41,698 nt of DNA from Desulforamulus aquiferis (GCA_004143605.1 AWVY01000035.1:5233-46930), one strand, 5' to 3'. Positions 10,141 through 19,538 are shown, numbered from the stretch's first letter. Program-made: numbers and translations. The notes: generated from the sequence alone by a model not told the origin.

Positions 10141-10194
10141 TTGGTGTGTTGAGTTTTGTATTTTAATTGGGGCATTAGTTAAATAGGAGGGGTA

Positions 10195-11086
10195 ATGATG
10201 AGTTCTTCTATTGGTGATTTAAAGCTTGGGGTAGAGATGCAGGGGGTATACGCTGTCAAGAATAAGAAACTTCTTCCCTTTCGTGACGGCTCAGAGTTTT
10301 TCCTTGCTCTTACCTTGTCAGATAAAACTGGTCAGGTGCAAGGTAGGGTCTGGGAACAAGTTGAGGAAGTTAGCAACTGCTGTGTTGTTGGTGATGTGGT
10401 TAAGGTTACAGGCCTGGTTAGTGAATACAATGGGGCGGCTCAAATTATTCTTTATTCCATTACAGTCTGCAATGACGAGAATTTAGATATGGAGTGTTTC
10501 CTTCCCTCTACTGAAGTTTCAGTAAAATCTGTTTGGGAGGAATGGTTAAATATAACGTCATCCCTTAAAAATCCCTATTTGCAATCATTACTAACTGTTA
10601 TGGTTAAGGATAAAGGTTTTATGGAGGGTATAGCCAAGCACCGGCGTCTAAGCGAAACCATCATGCCTTCCCAGGTGGTTTATGGCAGCACAGCAGGGAT
10701 CTTGTTGCAGCAGCAGAAGGACTGGCAAGAGTATATCCTCAAATAGATCGGGATTTATTAGTACTGGTGCTTTATTGCATGACTTGGGAAAAGTGGAAGA
10801 ATATCGTTGCCGATCAACCATTGACTTTGCCGATGCAGGAAGGCTCTCAGGTCATATAGTTTTAGGGATAGGACTGGTGGAACGTTACATCTCTCAGATC
10901 CCAGACTTTCCAGAGGTATTGCGAAAAAAGCTGTTGCACCTGATCGTTATCAATCATAGGGAGTATGAGTGGCAATCACTGAAGAGACCAGAGTTTTTGG
11001 AAGCGGCAATCCTCCATCAGTTGGATATGCTGGATGTTATGGTGGAAATGTTTACATCTGCAGAAGGGGAAGGAAGGGAGATGTAA
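10195..11086 (+). CDS. yhaM: YhaM-like 3'-5' exoribonuclease (OB-fold + HD domain), frameshifted
   Basis: The N-terminal OB-fold (residues about 10-95; SDKTGQVQGRVW and GDVVKVTGLVSEYNG) is followed by an HD phosphohydrolase domain, the YhaM architecture. Breaks near 10638 and 10763 hide the HD part; corrected frames read RNHHAFPGGLWQH and LLVTGALLHDLGKVEEY, keeping the first His and the HD pair. The later catalytic stretch reads VINHREYEW, where the family usually has SHHGE, so one histidine and a glycine are altered. The C-terminus also stops abruptly before a terminator. It may be a real gene with sequence errors or one starting to decay. Start ATG 10195 follows AGGAGGGG. Confidence 0.68.
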
Positions 11087-11094
11087 GTATAAAA

Positions 11095-11148
11095 GGGTGT
11101 TGGATGCTAAAATCATGTGCGATTTAGTGTACCAACACCCTATTTTTT
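11095..11148 (+). terminator. Terminator after yhaM-like gene
   Basis: GGGTGTTGG (11095-11103) pairs perfectly with CCAACACCC (11132-11140) around a 28-nt loop, followed by TATTTTTT. It lies between the convergent yhaM-like gene and the sensor kinase gene. Confidence 0.75.
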
Positions 11149-11167
11149 ATCATTCTCTGCTAAAATG

Positions 11168-12464
11168 CTATACAACCGGCAGGCTACTGATGTTCTCCAT
11201 CGGCAATACCACCCGCAGGGTAAATATACCGCCATCGGTTTCAAAGGTGGCAAAGCCTTTTCTCTTTTCTGCAATGACTTCAATACTCCGACAGCCGAAA
11301 CCGTGTTCTTCTTGTTTGGAAGATGGTACATCGCTTTTTTGCTCAATTTCTCCGGTGTACGCGTTTTGTATCATAACTAATAGCTTATTTCGATTGACAG
11401 AGCAGCTTACTCTAACGGTGCGTAGAGACTTGTCCTCTATTTTGCTTGCAGCAGTGATAGCATTTTCCAGTCCGTTGGACAGTACGCTGCAAAGCTCTGT
11501 GTCGGAAATTTCCAACTCCTTGGGCAGCTTTGCAGCAGTGAGCAGTGTGACCCCCACCTTTTTGCCTTACTGTCAAAGAAGGAAAGCACAAGATTGACCG
11601 TGTCGTTTTCACAAAACAGGATTGGTGTAATTTTGTCCAGGTCCTTTGTGCCTGCAAAAGATAACCTTTGATTTTATCTATATTCCCACCTTCTGCAAAA
11701 CCATACAGCAAAGATAAATGATGCCGCAAATCGTGCCTGTGAATAACTGCCTGCATTTGGGATTCCCTAAGCATTTCTATTTCTTTGCTAAAACTATTTT
11801 CCATTACACGCAAAGCCATATACTCTAGCTTCATTTCTGCCTTTTCATACAATGTCTTGAGAAAGATTACGGTAAAAACAAAATAAATAATCACCACGGC
11901 AGCATCCATAAATTCAACAATAGCCGCTCCACCTGTATAAAGTAAATTGGTATATACGGTAAGTGTATATTCGATAAAGTAATAAAGCATAGGTACTGCA
12001 ATAATTAACTTCAGAGTTTTGCTGTTTTCATATTTAAGGCGCACTACATAGGGTGCAACCCATTTTACGATGATAAACAACAGTGGTAGAGTGATCGCAA
12101 TCTGTACTATATAGGAGATATTAGCATCATAGCCCCAGAACAATGAAATAAATGTGCCAATCCATTTTCTCGGTGTACAAAACAGGTAGGCAGAAAATAT
12201 CGAAATTCCTGCGAGGAGGGCTTGTTTTTTATAATAAAATTTTACAACCAGAAAAAGTGGCAAATGAATTAAAACAGGATAAGCCTTGAATAAAAATTCC
12301 GATCCTAGAATTGAATAAGCTAGGGCTTGTATCAAGCCGAATACCAAAAACAAAACACTATATTGCCCAGGGTCTTTGCGAAAGGATAAGCCAGAAAACG
12401 ACAACGTAAGCACAATGCCGAATAAAAGCACACTTGAAAAGTTTAAAAACTCCAATAGATTCAT
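11168..12464 (-). CDS. GHKL sensor histidine kinase (AgrC/LytS-like), two frameshifts
   Basis: Membrane sensor that would phosphorylate the LytTR regulator encoded just upstream. About six hydrophobic segments fill residues 1-205, followed by the dimerisation/phosphoacceptor motif VIHRHDLRHHLSLLYGF and a HATPase_c domain with SNGLENAI (N box) and HGFGCRSI (G box). ATG 12464 overlaps the regulator's stop as ATGA. Two A losses on the coding strand, near 11650 (CAAAAGGACCTG read as CAAAGGACCTG) and near 11560 (GCAAAAAAGGTG shortened), break the linker before the ATPase domain. The multi-pass input domain and GHKL kinase match peptide-sensing clostridial systems; no AgrB/AgrD-type peptide gene is recognisable nearby. 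Confidence 0.85.
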
Positions 12465-13186
12465 AGAGTATTCCTCTCTTCCCAAAACAGCTGCTTGACA
12501 TAGGCATCTCGTACCTCTTTATACAGTATCCTAGATATAGGGATGCTTTTTCCTTGATGTGTAGTCAGTCCGTTTGATGTAAGCTCATTGATCTGACACA
12601 GGTTAACGATATAGGAACGATGAACCCGCATAAATTCGGGTCTTGCAAGAAGTGTCTGCTCAAACTCTGAAAGACGTGCAGTTACCTCACGAACACTTTT
12701 ATCCGAAAGGTGGAAATACACCTGCTTATTCATAACCTCCACATAGACAAGTCTTGAAAACAAAATCCGTGTAATACAATTTTTTGATTTTACGGTTAAA
12801 CCTTGCTGTGGTTTTTGGCTGTCTGTCATTAGTTCGTTAAGAACACCAAAAAGTCGACCTTCACCTACCGGCTTTAAAATATAATCCATCGCCTTGACGG
12901 TATAGCTTGCCACGGCAAACTCTGGCGAAGAGGTCAGAAAGACGATTTTTGCTTCAGTGTCAAAGCTACGGATTTCCTTTGCCGCCTCCATACCGTTAAC
13001 CGCAGGCATAATCACATCCAAAAGATACAGTGCATAATCACCACTTTTAACTGTGGAAAGCAGATCCACTCCACTGTGAAAGGTTTTATATGTAAGCGAG
13101 GCATTATGCTCTCTATTGTATTTTTCTAGAAATGATGAGATACGGACAAGCTCCTCCTTATCATCATCGCATATTGCAATATGCAA
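12461..13186 (-). CDS. LytTR-family response regulator
   Basis: 241-aa intact regulator. The receiver domain (1-120) has acidic D8-D9, phosphoacceptor D57 in LLDVIMP, T85 and K105 in YILKP. The LytTR DNA-binding domain (about 140-238) contains FMRVHRSYIVNLCQINEL and ISRILYKEV. It starts at TTG 13186, five bases after GGAGGTGA. It is translationally coupled to the sensor kinase (ATGA overlap). LytTR proteins bind pairs of 9-11-bp direct repeats about 21 bp apart, and exactly such a pair lies at 13264-13295 in the divergent promoter region, so the small membrane gene at 13378 is its likely target. Confidence 0.93.
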   Translation of the reverse strand: MHIAICDDDKEELVRISSFLEKYNREHNASLTYKTFHSGVDLLSTVKSGDYALYLLDVIMPAVNGMEAAKEIRSFDTEAKIVFLTSSPEFAVASYTVKAMDYILKPVGEGRLFGVLNELMTDSQKPQQGLTVKSKNCITRILFSRLVYVEVMNKQVYFHLSDKSVREVTARLSEFEQTLLARPEFMRVHRSYIVNLCQINELTSNGLTTHQGKSIPISRILYKEVRDAYVKQLFWEERNTL

Positions 13187-13263
13187 ATCATTTCACCTCC
13201 GCTAATATATAAAAATTGACAATAATTATACCGTAAATTTTATCATTTTTGAGGCTTTTTTTG

Positions 13264-13295
13264 CATTTCACACCGTTTCCACTACATTTCACACC
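13264..13295 (+). promoter_or_regulatory. LytTR direct-repeat operator
   Basis: CATTTCACACC occurs at 13264-13274 and again at 13285-13295, a 21-bp period (two helical turns), the classic spacing for AgrA/LytTR regulators. It ends just before the expected -35 position of a TATTCT -10 (13324-13329) in front of the gene at 13378, a layout that suits activation. A decayed copy with the same two repeats lies at about 9968-10000. Confidence 0.7.
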
Positions 13296-13377
13296 TGAAG
13301 CCACACTTTTTCTCACAAATTGCTATTCTGTACAGAAACATTACTTGCAGGCATGAAAAAGAGGGAGGATGAGCTAT

Positions 13378-13700
13378 TTGACTACAATAATTGCCTGTTC
13401 CATTGCTTTTTTCAGCACAGCCGCATTCATAGCTTTATGGTTTTGGGTGGTGAGAAAGGAGCTGAAGGCAAAAAAAATATGATAGAAAGTGCAAGGTCAC
13501 AGCTTACCGCCAGTCGAAGACAGCTTCTCCGTGTAAGGTATACTCCTGAGACAGAAAAGGCACAGGAGATAATGGACAGAAGCCAGGACATCTACCGTCA
13601 GTCGGTGGAGCTGTATAACGACACCTTGCAAAAACCATGGAACGCTATTCCGGCATTCTTTCTGGGCTTCCGCCCCATTGCAGAGGGAGACAAGCTATGA
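13378..13700 (+). CDS. Small membrane protein with LemA-like tail, frameshifted at poly-A
   Basis: About 107 aa after correction. TTG at 13378 follows GAGGGAGG. The N-terminus TTIIACSIAFFSTAAFIALW is a transmembrane or signal-anchor helix, followed by basic residues and a helical, charged region ending in YNDTLQKPWNAIPAFFLGF. That ending resembles the C-terminus of LemA-family proteins, though the chain is shorter; I do not assign a function. The run of eight A at about 13470 must be nine for the two parts to join. It is placed directly after the LytTR repeats and divergent from the regulator, so probably part of that regulon. Confidence 0.62.
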
Positions 13701-13813
13701 TTTACATCGAGAAAATGCTAAAGCTACGGTAAGAACTCCTAACAGTTGAGGAAGACCGTCAGGCAGGCGGGGGTAATACTGGGAGAACTGGATAAATACC
13801 TTGAGACGTATTA
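13697..13813 (+). pseudogene. Remnant of a small gene overlapping the previous stop
   Basis: ATG at 13697 overlaps the preceding TGA (ATGA), implying coupling, and reads MIYIEKMLKLR then a stop, after which ELLTVEEDRQAGG continues in frame. The helical, antitoxin-like pattern suggests a small gene that is broken either by decay or by base losses. Nothing more can be recognised before the convergent gene at 13873. Confidence 0.35.
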
Positions 13814-13872
13814 TTGTTACTGTCACTTAATAATTTTAAGGGGCAGTAGCTTGTTAACATAGGGATCTCCTA

Positions 13873-14823
13873 TTATTTATTTTCCTGATCTCGTTTCAGC
13901 AATTCAATGAGGTTGTTTTCTCTGGCTCTCTTAAGGTTCTCCAGTCCCTCCGGTGTCCACTGGTATAAACCTGTACCTGTCTTAGCGCCCAAGTTTCCCT
14001 GTTCAACTGCACTTTTTAATATGTGTGAAGGTTCTGTCCGACTACTAAGGTCCTTTAGTAAGTAATTAGAGATGTTAAGGAAAATATCTAAGCCGCCCAG
14101 ATCTGCACTCTCAAATGGTCCGGTTGTTGACAGTCGCCTCCCCAGGCTATACTTTACGGCTGTATCCACTGCTTCTTTACTGGCAATACCAGCTTCCACA
14201 ATATAAAATGCTTCACGAAGCAAAGCCAGCTGCAGTCGGTTTCCTATAAAGCCTAGGGCCTCATTGTTTAGCAATACAGGTTTTTTGCCAATCAGTTCCA
14301 TTAATTGGCAGGCAATGTCGACGGTCTGTTGTGTTGTGTGTAATCCTGGAACTACCTCAACCAAAGGCATCAGATGAGGTGGGTTCCAAAAATGTGCTAC
14401 GATAAAACGGTCTTTAAATTTTAATGGTTCAGCAATAGCAGTTGGACTGAGGCCTGAAGTATTGGTAGCAAATATTGTTTTAGGTGAACAATATGTTTCA
14501 AGCTCGGTAAAGACTTGCTGCTTGATGTGAAGATTTTCGGCTATGGATTCTATTACAAAGTCTGTCCCAACGGCTGCCTCTTGCAGTGTAGTGACACCTT
14601 CAATTCTTGACATTATCTCTGGAATTTTGACTTCTTGGACTAGACCATTAATCCGATAAGTTTCAAGGGCAGCCCTAATGTTTTTAAAACCTCGCTTAAT
14701 GCTTTCCTCTGAACGGCCAAACATCTTGACCTGGTACCCGGACAAAGCAAACATTAAAGCTGTACCAAAGCCCATGTTACCGGTACCCAAGTTACAGATA
14801 GTTTTTATCTCCTTAGCTTTCAT
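13873..14823 (-). CDS. 3-hydroxyacyl-CoA dehydrogenase
   Basis: Intact 316-aa NAD-dependent enzyme oxidising or reducing 3-hydroxyacyl/3-hydroxybutyryl-CoA. The Rossmann motif is GTGNMG at 13-18, followed by the catalytic region TNTSGLSP, AHFWNPPHLMPLVEVVPG (His and Glu) and the C-terminal dimerisation domain with ALGFIGNRLQLALLREA and LGGLDIF. AGGGGGT precedes the ATG. No thiolase, enoyl-CoA hydratase or acyl-CoA dehydrogenase lies next to it, so the pathway (beta-oxidation or butyrate-type metabolism) cannot be read from context. The N-terminus has NLGTGNMG rather than the commoner GAGxMG, still a functional dinucleotide fold. Confidence 0.9.
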   Translation of the reverse strand: MKAKEIKTICNLGTGNMGFGTALMFALSGYQVKMFGRSEESIKRGFKNIRAALETYRINGLVQEVKIPEIMSRIEGVTTLQEAAVGTDFVIESIAENLHIKQQVFTELETYCSPKTIFATNTSGLSPTAIAEPLKFKDRFIVAHFWNPPHLMPLVEVVPGLHTTQQTVDIACQLMELIGKKPVLLNNEALGFIGNRLQLALLREAFYIVEAGIASKEAVDTAVKYSLGRRLSTTGPFESADLGGLDIFLNISNYLLKDLSSRTEPSHILKSAVEQGNLGAKTGTGLYQWTPEGLENLKRARENNLIELLKRDQENK

Positions 14824-14871
14824 TATTGTTACCCCCTGGAATTGAGTATTTATCCAGGATTATACCACATA

Positions 14872-14900
14872 AGGGTGCCAGGCACTTAACTTATTAACTT
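14872..14900. repeat. 29-bp direct repeat, left copy
   Basis: Identical over 29 bp to 20106-20134. It begins AGGGTGCCAGGCACTTAAC and contains the small palindrome GTGCCAGGCAC. The pair brackets the ppdK fragment, toxin-antitoxin, SNF2/SWIM and membrane protein/XRE genes. Confidence 0.85.
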
Positions 14901-14902
14901 TT

Positions 14903-15040
14903 AAATGAGCAGGGGCAAAAGGTTCTGTTGGTAGGTACAGAAACCACCCCTGACCATATTCATGGTATGGTGGCTTCCTTAAAGAGGGAGATCTAATCTC
15001 CATTGATGGGACCAGTGGCCAGGTCATAATTGGTGAAGTA
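14903..15040 (+). pseudogene. Captured fragment of ppdK with internal deletion
   Basis: 14903-14978 matches ppdK 7466-7540 and 14979-15040 matches ppdK 7683-7745 with only about four substitutions over roughly 137 bp; about 143 bp of the parent are missing between them. No reading frame is kept. It starts directly after the 29-bp repeat and ends just before the toxin-antitoxin promoter. The high identity suggests a recent copy made within this genome. Confidence 0.88.
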
Positions 15041-15058
15041 ATGTAATCGAATGAATTA

Positions 15059-15098
15059 TTGAGTTCATAGGCATATTATGATATGATATGCCTATGAA
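15059..15098 (+). promoter_or_regulatory. Toxin-antitoxin promoter/operator
   Basis: TTCATAGGCATAT (15064-15076) and ATATGCCTATGAA (15086-15098) are perfect 13-bp inverted arms around nine bases. They overlap a promoter TTGAGT (15059-15064), 17-bp spacer, TATGAT (15082-15087). This is the expected operator for autorepression by the antitoxin, alone or with toxin. Confidence 0.8.
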
Positions 15099-15122
15099 AA
15101 GCATGAGAAAGAAGGTGCATAT

Positions 15123-15401
15123 ATGGAATCTCAGATCAGACCATCCTCTGATTTAAGAAATCATTATAGCGAAATCTCTAAGCAATGCAGGGAGACACAG
15201 AGACCAATTATTATTACTGTAAATGGACGTGGAGATACAGTGGTACTGGGATTGCAAAAATATTATCAGATGGAATCTGAACTTGAGTTGTTACGTACAC
15301 TGGCAGAAGCTGAAGATGATGTAAAAAATGGAAGAGTTACACCTATGCAGAATGCGTTTGATGACATTCGGAAATCTTTAATGGAGAGAAAGAATGGATG
15401 A
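15123..15401 (+). CDS. Phd/YefM-family antitoxin
   Basis: 92-aa antitoxin. The N-terminal Phd/YefM fold (SSDLRNHYSEISKQCRETQRP, then IIITVNGRGDTVVLGLQKYYQM) binds the operator; the acidic helical C-terminus (residues 55-92) would wrap the toxin. ATG follows AAGAAGGTG. It overlaps the toxin start by ATGA, the standard coupled arrangement, and is preceded by a 13-bp inverted repeat that spans its promoter. Confidence 0.92.
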   Translation: MESQIRPSSDLRNHYSEISKQCRETQRPIIITVNGRGDTVVLGLQKYYQMESELELLRTLAEAEDDVKNGRVTPMQNAFDDIRKSLMERKNG

Positions 15402-15709
15402 AATACGAAATTATGAGGACGGATAAAGCAGAGGAGCAACTTCGTGAGATCATCTTTTATATTGCTGATGATTCGGGAAACGTAGATATTGCGATAAATT
15501 ATCTAGATAAAATAGAAAATGCAATAAATAGATTAAAGGACTTTCCAAGGTCGGGAAATACACCAAGATATTTAATTTTAAAAAAACAGGGATATCTAGT
15601 ACTTATTGTGGAAGAACATCTTGTCTTTTATAAAATAGATGATGAAAAAAAGACTGTAACGATTTATGCTGTGGTAGATGGAAGACGAGAATACAGAAAC
15701 TTAATTTAA
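15398..15709 (+). CDS. RelE/ParE-family toxin
   Basis: 103-aa basic toxin. KAEEQLREIIFYIADDSGN, NAINRLKDFPRSGNTPRYLILKKQGY and the C-terminal KKTVTIYAVVDGRREYRNLI match the RelE/ParE fold (ParE-type alpha hairpin plus sheet ending with VxxGRR). It may cleave ribosome-bound mRNA or inhibit gyrase; the family name alone does not decide. Both genes of the pair are free of frameshifts. It may stabilise the segment between the 29-bp repeats. Confidence 0.9.
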   Translation: MKYEIMRTDKAEEQLREIIFYIADDSGNVDIAINYLDKIENAINRLKDFPRSGNTPRYLILKKQGYLVLIVEEHLVFYKIDDEKKTVTIYAVVDGRREYRNLI

Positions 15710-16079
15710 TTGTAAGGGTTAGACCTTCTCTTAACTTGTGATTAAAGAGGATGTACGAGAAAAATCAATGAGGCCTCCAAAACTGTCAGCATTTTACTTT
15801 TCTTCTACGGAGCACAAGATTATATAAAGCTAATATAAAATTTATGGTTAGAAGAAGTGTTCCATAATGTGAAAAAACGATGATTGGTCTATTTAAGGGA
15901 TTAAACTATCGAAGAATTTCGTCGGTAGTTTTTTTATTGCCGTGTATACAAACAACCGGCCGAAAAGAAGTCTAAGGCTGGGTAAAACGCACAAAGCTTT
16001 AGCAATAGCTGCAAGAAGAGACAATAGCGGTTATAATAGATTTGTAGATAACCTAACCGATTAGTGGAGGACAAGTCTT
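15710..16079. other. Gene-free stretch with terminator and promoter
   Basis: No convincing coding frame. It contains a terminator-like hairpin at 15903-15936 (AAACTATCGA ... GTCGGTAGTTTTTTT) and, near the right end, TATAAT at 16032-16037 without a strong -35, probably the promoter for the helicase gene. GGAGG lies about nine bases before ATG 16080. Confidence 0.5.
15903..15936 (+). terminator. Possible terminator downstream of toxin
   Basis: AAACTATCGA pairs with TCGTCGGTAGTTT allowing wobble and one bulge, followed by seven T. It lies about 190 bp after the toxin stop. Confidence 0.6.
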
Positions 16080-18728
16080 ATGCCACGAATAAAAAAACAG
16101 GAAGAACAGCAATTATGTGCCTACTTCACACCTTCAGGCTTTGTCATTGAGGAGGACCTATTGGAGCCTCAGGATCCTCTTAAAACCTGGATGGAGCAGT
16201 TCAAAGCAGACAAATACAGGGCCTTGTTTCATCTTGGTTTTCTAGAAAGGGCAAAGTGGTTTTCGCCTTCCCTTGAATACCTCCATCACGTTACAGAGTT
16301 GCTCATTATAAAAATCAGCCAACAGGCGGATCTCGAAATCAGCCGGGAGCGAGTTCAGGTTGAATTGCGAAATGACGAAGTGGAAAGGCTTAAAGACGAA
16401 ATTCCCTTTGCTATTGGTATGGAATATATTGACACGGACTGGATTCGAAGGCTCAGTGAGGAACTGTTGACTGTTTTCCAGACGGAAATTAGGGACTATG
16501 ATGGTACCGTTAACAGGTACTTTGCGGATTATAACTCCAATATCAATGTTGCAGGCAGGGTGTTTTTCACCTAGTTGAAAATAAAGAAGAACAATTTCCT
16601 TTTGCCTTTATGGCCACTTACTCAACTAAGACGGTCAAGAGTAAGCGAGCAGTACACACCCCTTTGAAAAATGCATTAGAGGAATTTAGAGGGAGGATAA
16701 GAAGCTGCTTAACCTCATTTCAACAGTCATCAAGGCTGCGGAGAAGAGCAGCTTTATCTCTGAATTGCTGGAAAGTGGGGAATTGTTCTCGCCCCTGAAG
16801 CTCAATAGAGAGGAAGCATACATTGTTTTAAAGGAGATTGCCCTTTACGAGGAAGCCGGCATTATGTGCAGGGTACCGGATTGGTGGCGCAAAGGCAGCA
16901 ATTCCATCGGGCTTTCGATTAAAGTGGGAGAAAAGGAACCTCCAGGGTGGGGTTGGATGCTATTATGGATTTTTCACCTACTCTTAAATTAGGAGATGAG
17001 TCACTTACCGAAAATGAACTGAGGAAGTTTCTGACTATGGCAGAAGGACTCATACAATACAAAGGCAGATGGGTTGAGGTCAGTAAAGCTAAGTTGGAAG
17101 CCCTACTTCAGGCTTTTGATAAGGTAAAGGACCTTGCCGAAGAGGGGGCATTATCCTTGGGGAGGCCATGAGGCTTGAGTTGAATGGGAATGAGCTGCTG
17201 AATATTCCTGCAGATGAGTTAGAGGTATCGGTTACCAATGGGCAATGGCTCAAAACCATGAAGGAGAATCTAACTCAGCCAGCAGCATTGCCGGAGGTAA
17301 CTACCGTACCTTCTTTCCATGCAACACTTAGGCCCTATCAAAGAAACGGATATCAGTGGCTTCATCAAATCTCTGCGATGAGATTTGGGGCTTGTCTTGC
17401 AGATGATATGGGGCTGGGTAAGACCGTTCAGATGATTGCCTATTTGGAATATGCCAGAATTAATTACGGTGGACATGCACTTCTTATCTTGCCGGCCTCT
17501 CTGATTGGCAACTGGCAGAAGGAAATTGATAAATTCGCACCGGAAATGCCTTACCAGATACTGCATAAGAGCGAGCTAAAAGCAAAAGAAGCAATTCAGA
17601 TCAAAGAAGATTGTTTCCTGTATATTACCACCTATGGCATGGCAGTCAGGCTGGAAGAACTTAAGAACAGGAAGTGGGATTACCTGATTTTGGATGAGGC
17701 ACAAGCCATTAAGAATCCCGGTACTAAACAAACAAAAGCTATCAAACAGATTCCGGCTAAAATGAGAATTGCTATGACTGGAACTCCCATTGAAAATCGA
17801 TTGGGTGATTTGTGGTCCTTGTTTGATTTTTTGAATCAAGACTTTTGGGAACTGCCAAGGAATTTACGAATTTTGCGAAAGAGCTTGGAGATCATTCGGG
17901 CGGGTATGCCAGGCTGCGTAAAATGATACAGCCCTTTATCCTGAGAAGGCTGAAAACAGATAAGAACATCATATCAGATCTACCTGATAAATTGGAAATG
18001 AACTCCTACACCACCTTGTCCAATAAACAGGTTGTTCTTTATAAGCAACTTATTAAAAAGATTGAGGAGAAGCTGAGAGATTCGGAAGGAATTGAACGAA
18101 AAGGCTTATTTTATCCAGTATTATGAAGTTGAAACAGATTTGTAATCATCCGGATCAATATGTAGGCCGAGAGGAATTTAAGCCTGAGCAAAGTGGCAAG
18201 TTTGAGCAACTTAGAGAAATTTGTGAAACGATTCGGGAGAAACGGGAACGAGTACTTATCTTTACTCAATTCAGAGAAATGACGGAGCCAATTTCCGATT
18301 TTCTAGCAGGAATATTCGGTAAAGAGGGTTTTGTACTTCATGGCGGCACCCCGGTGAAAAGACGAAATGAGATTGTAGCACAGTTCAATAGAGAACAATA
18401 TATTCCCTATATGGTGCTGTCTCTAAAGGCAGGCGGGGTCGGTCTGAATCTGACGGGAGCCAATCATGTAATTCATTTTGATAGATGGTGGAATCCGGCT
18501 GTGGAAAATCAGGCCACCGACCGTGCGTTTCGTATTGGGCAGACGAAGAATGTCCTGGTGCATAAGTTTGTTACGAAAGGTACCATAGAAGAGAAAATAG
18601 ATGCGATTTTGGAAGAGAAGCAAAAACTGTCTGGGGACATTCTGAGTACAAATGGAGAGCAGTGGATTACGGAGTACAATAATGAAGAACTGATGGAGCT
18701 ATTTGCATTGGGCGGTGACAAAGCATGA
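16080..18728 (+). CDS. SNF2-family DEAD/H helicase with N-terminal SNF2-associated domain, six frameshifts
   Basis: Predicted double-stranded DNA translocase of about 883 aa. The N-terminal third is the bacterial SNF2-associated region; the motor has motif I DDMGLGKT, motif II DEAQ, motif III MTGTPIENR, and C-terminal motifs LSLKAGGVGLNLTGANHVI and ATDRAFRIGQ. Single-base losses near 16571, 16693, 16945, 17164, 17847 and 18109 split it, yet all motifs survive when rejoined. ATG 16080 follows GGAGG. It overlaps the SWIM gene by ATGA, so the pair is translated together, as is usual for bacterial SNF2/SWIM couples. Roles proposed for such pairs include repair, transcription recycling and defence; nothing here decides which. 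Confidence 0.88.
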
Positions 18729-19440
18729 GCTATTACGGATATCCAAAGTATGTATCAGTTGAGGAGAAAAAGGCAAAAGCGGAAAAGGCACTGAAAAAAT
18801 TGAAAAAGAATAACCCAGGCTTGGAACCAGTCATCATTGAGGGAAGGACACTGGCCAGGAGCTGGTGGGGAAAGGCCTGGAACCTAAATCTGGAAAGCTA
18901 TGCAGATTACAGTAACCGGATCGCTAGAGGTAAAAGCTATGTCCGTAGCAATGCAGTGTTGGATTTAAAGCTATCGAAAGGAAGAGTAACTGCCATGGTA
19001 CAGGGGAGCAGGGCAAAGCCCTATGATACCGAGATTTGGATTGATACCCTAAACAGTACGAAATGGCGTGAAATCTCTGAATTATGCAATCACAGAATTG
19101 ATACCCTGGAACAGCTGATAGAAGGAAATTTCCCAAGGAAATGGAGATTTTGTTCACGGATAAAAGGTATTCTATGTTTCCATCTCCGAAGGAAATCCAT
19201 TTTAACTGTAGCTGTCCTGATTACGCAATTATGTGCAAACATGTGGCGGCAGTATTGTATGGTATCGGTGCCAGATTGGATCAGAATCCGCTGCTGTTTT
19301 TCGAACTCAGAGATATCGATGGAAGAGAACTGATCCGGAAATCCATGGAGCAGAAGCTTGATAGCATGCTGAAAAATGCAGGCAGGAAAAGCAAACGGGA
19401 AATAGCGGCAGAGGATATTCCGAACATCTTTGGATTGTAG
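18725..19440 (+). CDS. SWIM zinc-finger protein, one frameshift near 19135
   Basis: About 239 aa. A basic N-terminus (KKAKAEKALKKLKKNNPG) is followed by GRTLARSWWGKAWN and the SWIM motif FNCSCPDYAIMCKH, whose Cys-x-Cys and Cys-x-His bind zinc; SWIM domains bind DNA or partner proteins. The two halves join when one C is restored in TTTCCCAAGG (about 19135), giving EGNFPKEMEILF. Start ATG overlaps the helicase stop. The partner SNF2 gene and this protein very probably form one complex. No methylase, nuclease or other defence gene accompanies them in this interval. Confidence 0.87.
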
Positions 19441-19472
19441 AGCACCTTAAAATTGACCTGATCCATATTAGG

Positions 19473-19500
19473 TTGACATACATAGCTCCAATGTTATATA
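19473..19500 (+). promoter_or_regulatory. Promoter overlapping the left arm of a long palindrome
   Basis: TTGACA (19473-19478) and TATATA (19495-19500) with a 16-bp spacer. The -10 lies inside the left arm of the 25-bp inverted repeat, so a protein bound to the palindrome would block RNA polymerase. Confidence 0.6.
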
Positions 19501-19538
19501 TTTATAACGTGCAGTTATAAATATATAACATTGGAGCT
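19484..19538. repeat. 25-bp perfect inverted repeat with 5-nt centre
   Basis: Arms 19484-19508 and 19514-19538 are exact reverse complements over 25 bp around GTGCA. The left arm holds the -10 and the right arm holds the GGAG ribosome site of the downstream gene. It is either a very strong operator for the XRE regulator encoded downstream or, on readthrough from the SWIM gene, a hairpin hiding the ribosome site. Confidence 0.9.

Noticed and set aside
11034-11597. Plus-strand 187-aa open frame through the terminator at 11095
   Set aside because: It runs antisense to the GHKL ATPase domain and across a strong terminator, and shows no family features.
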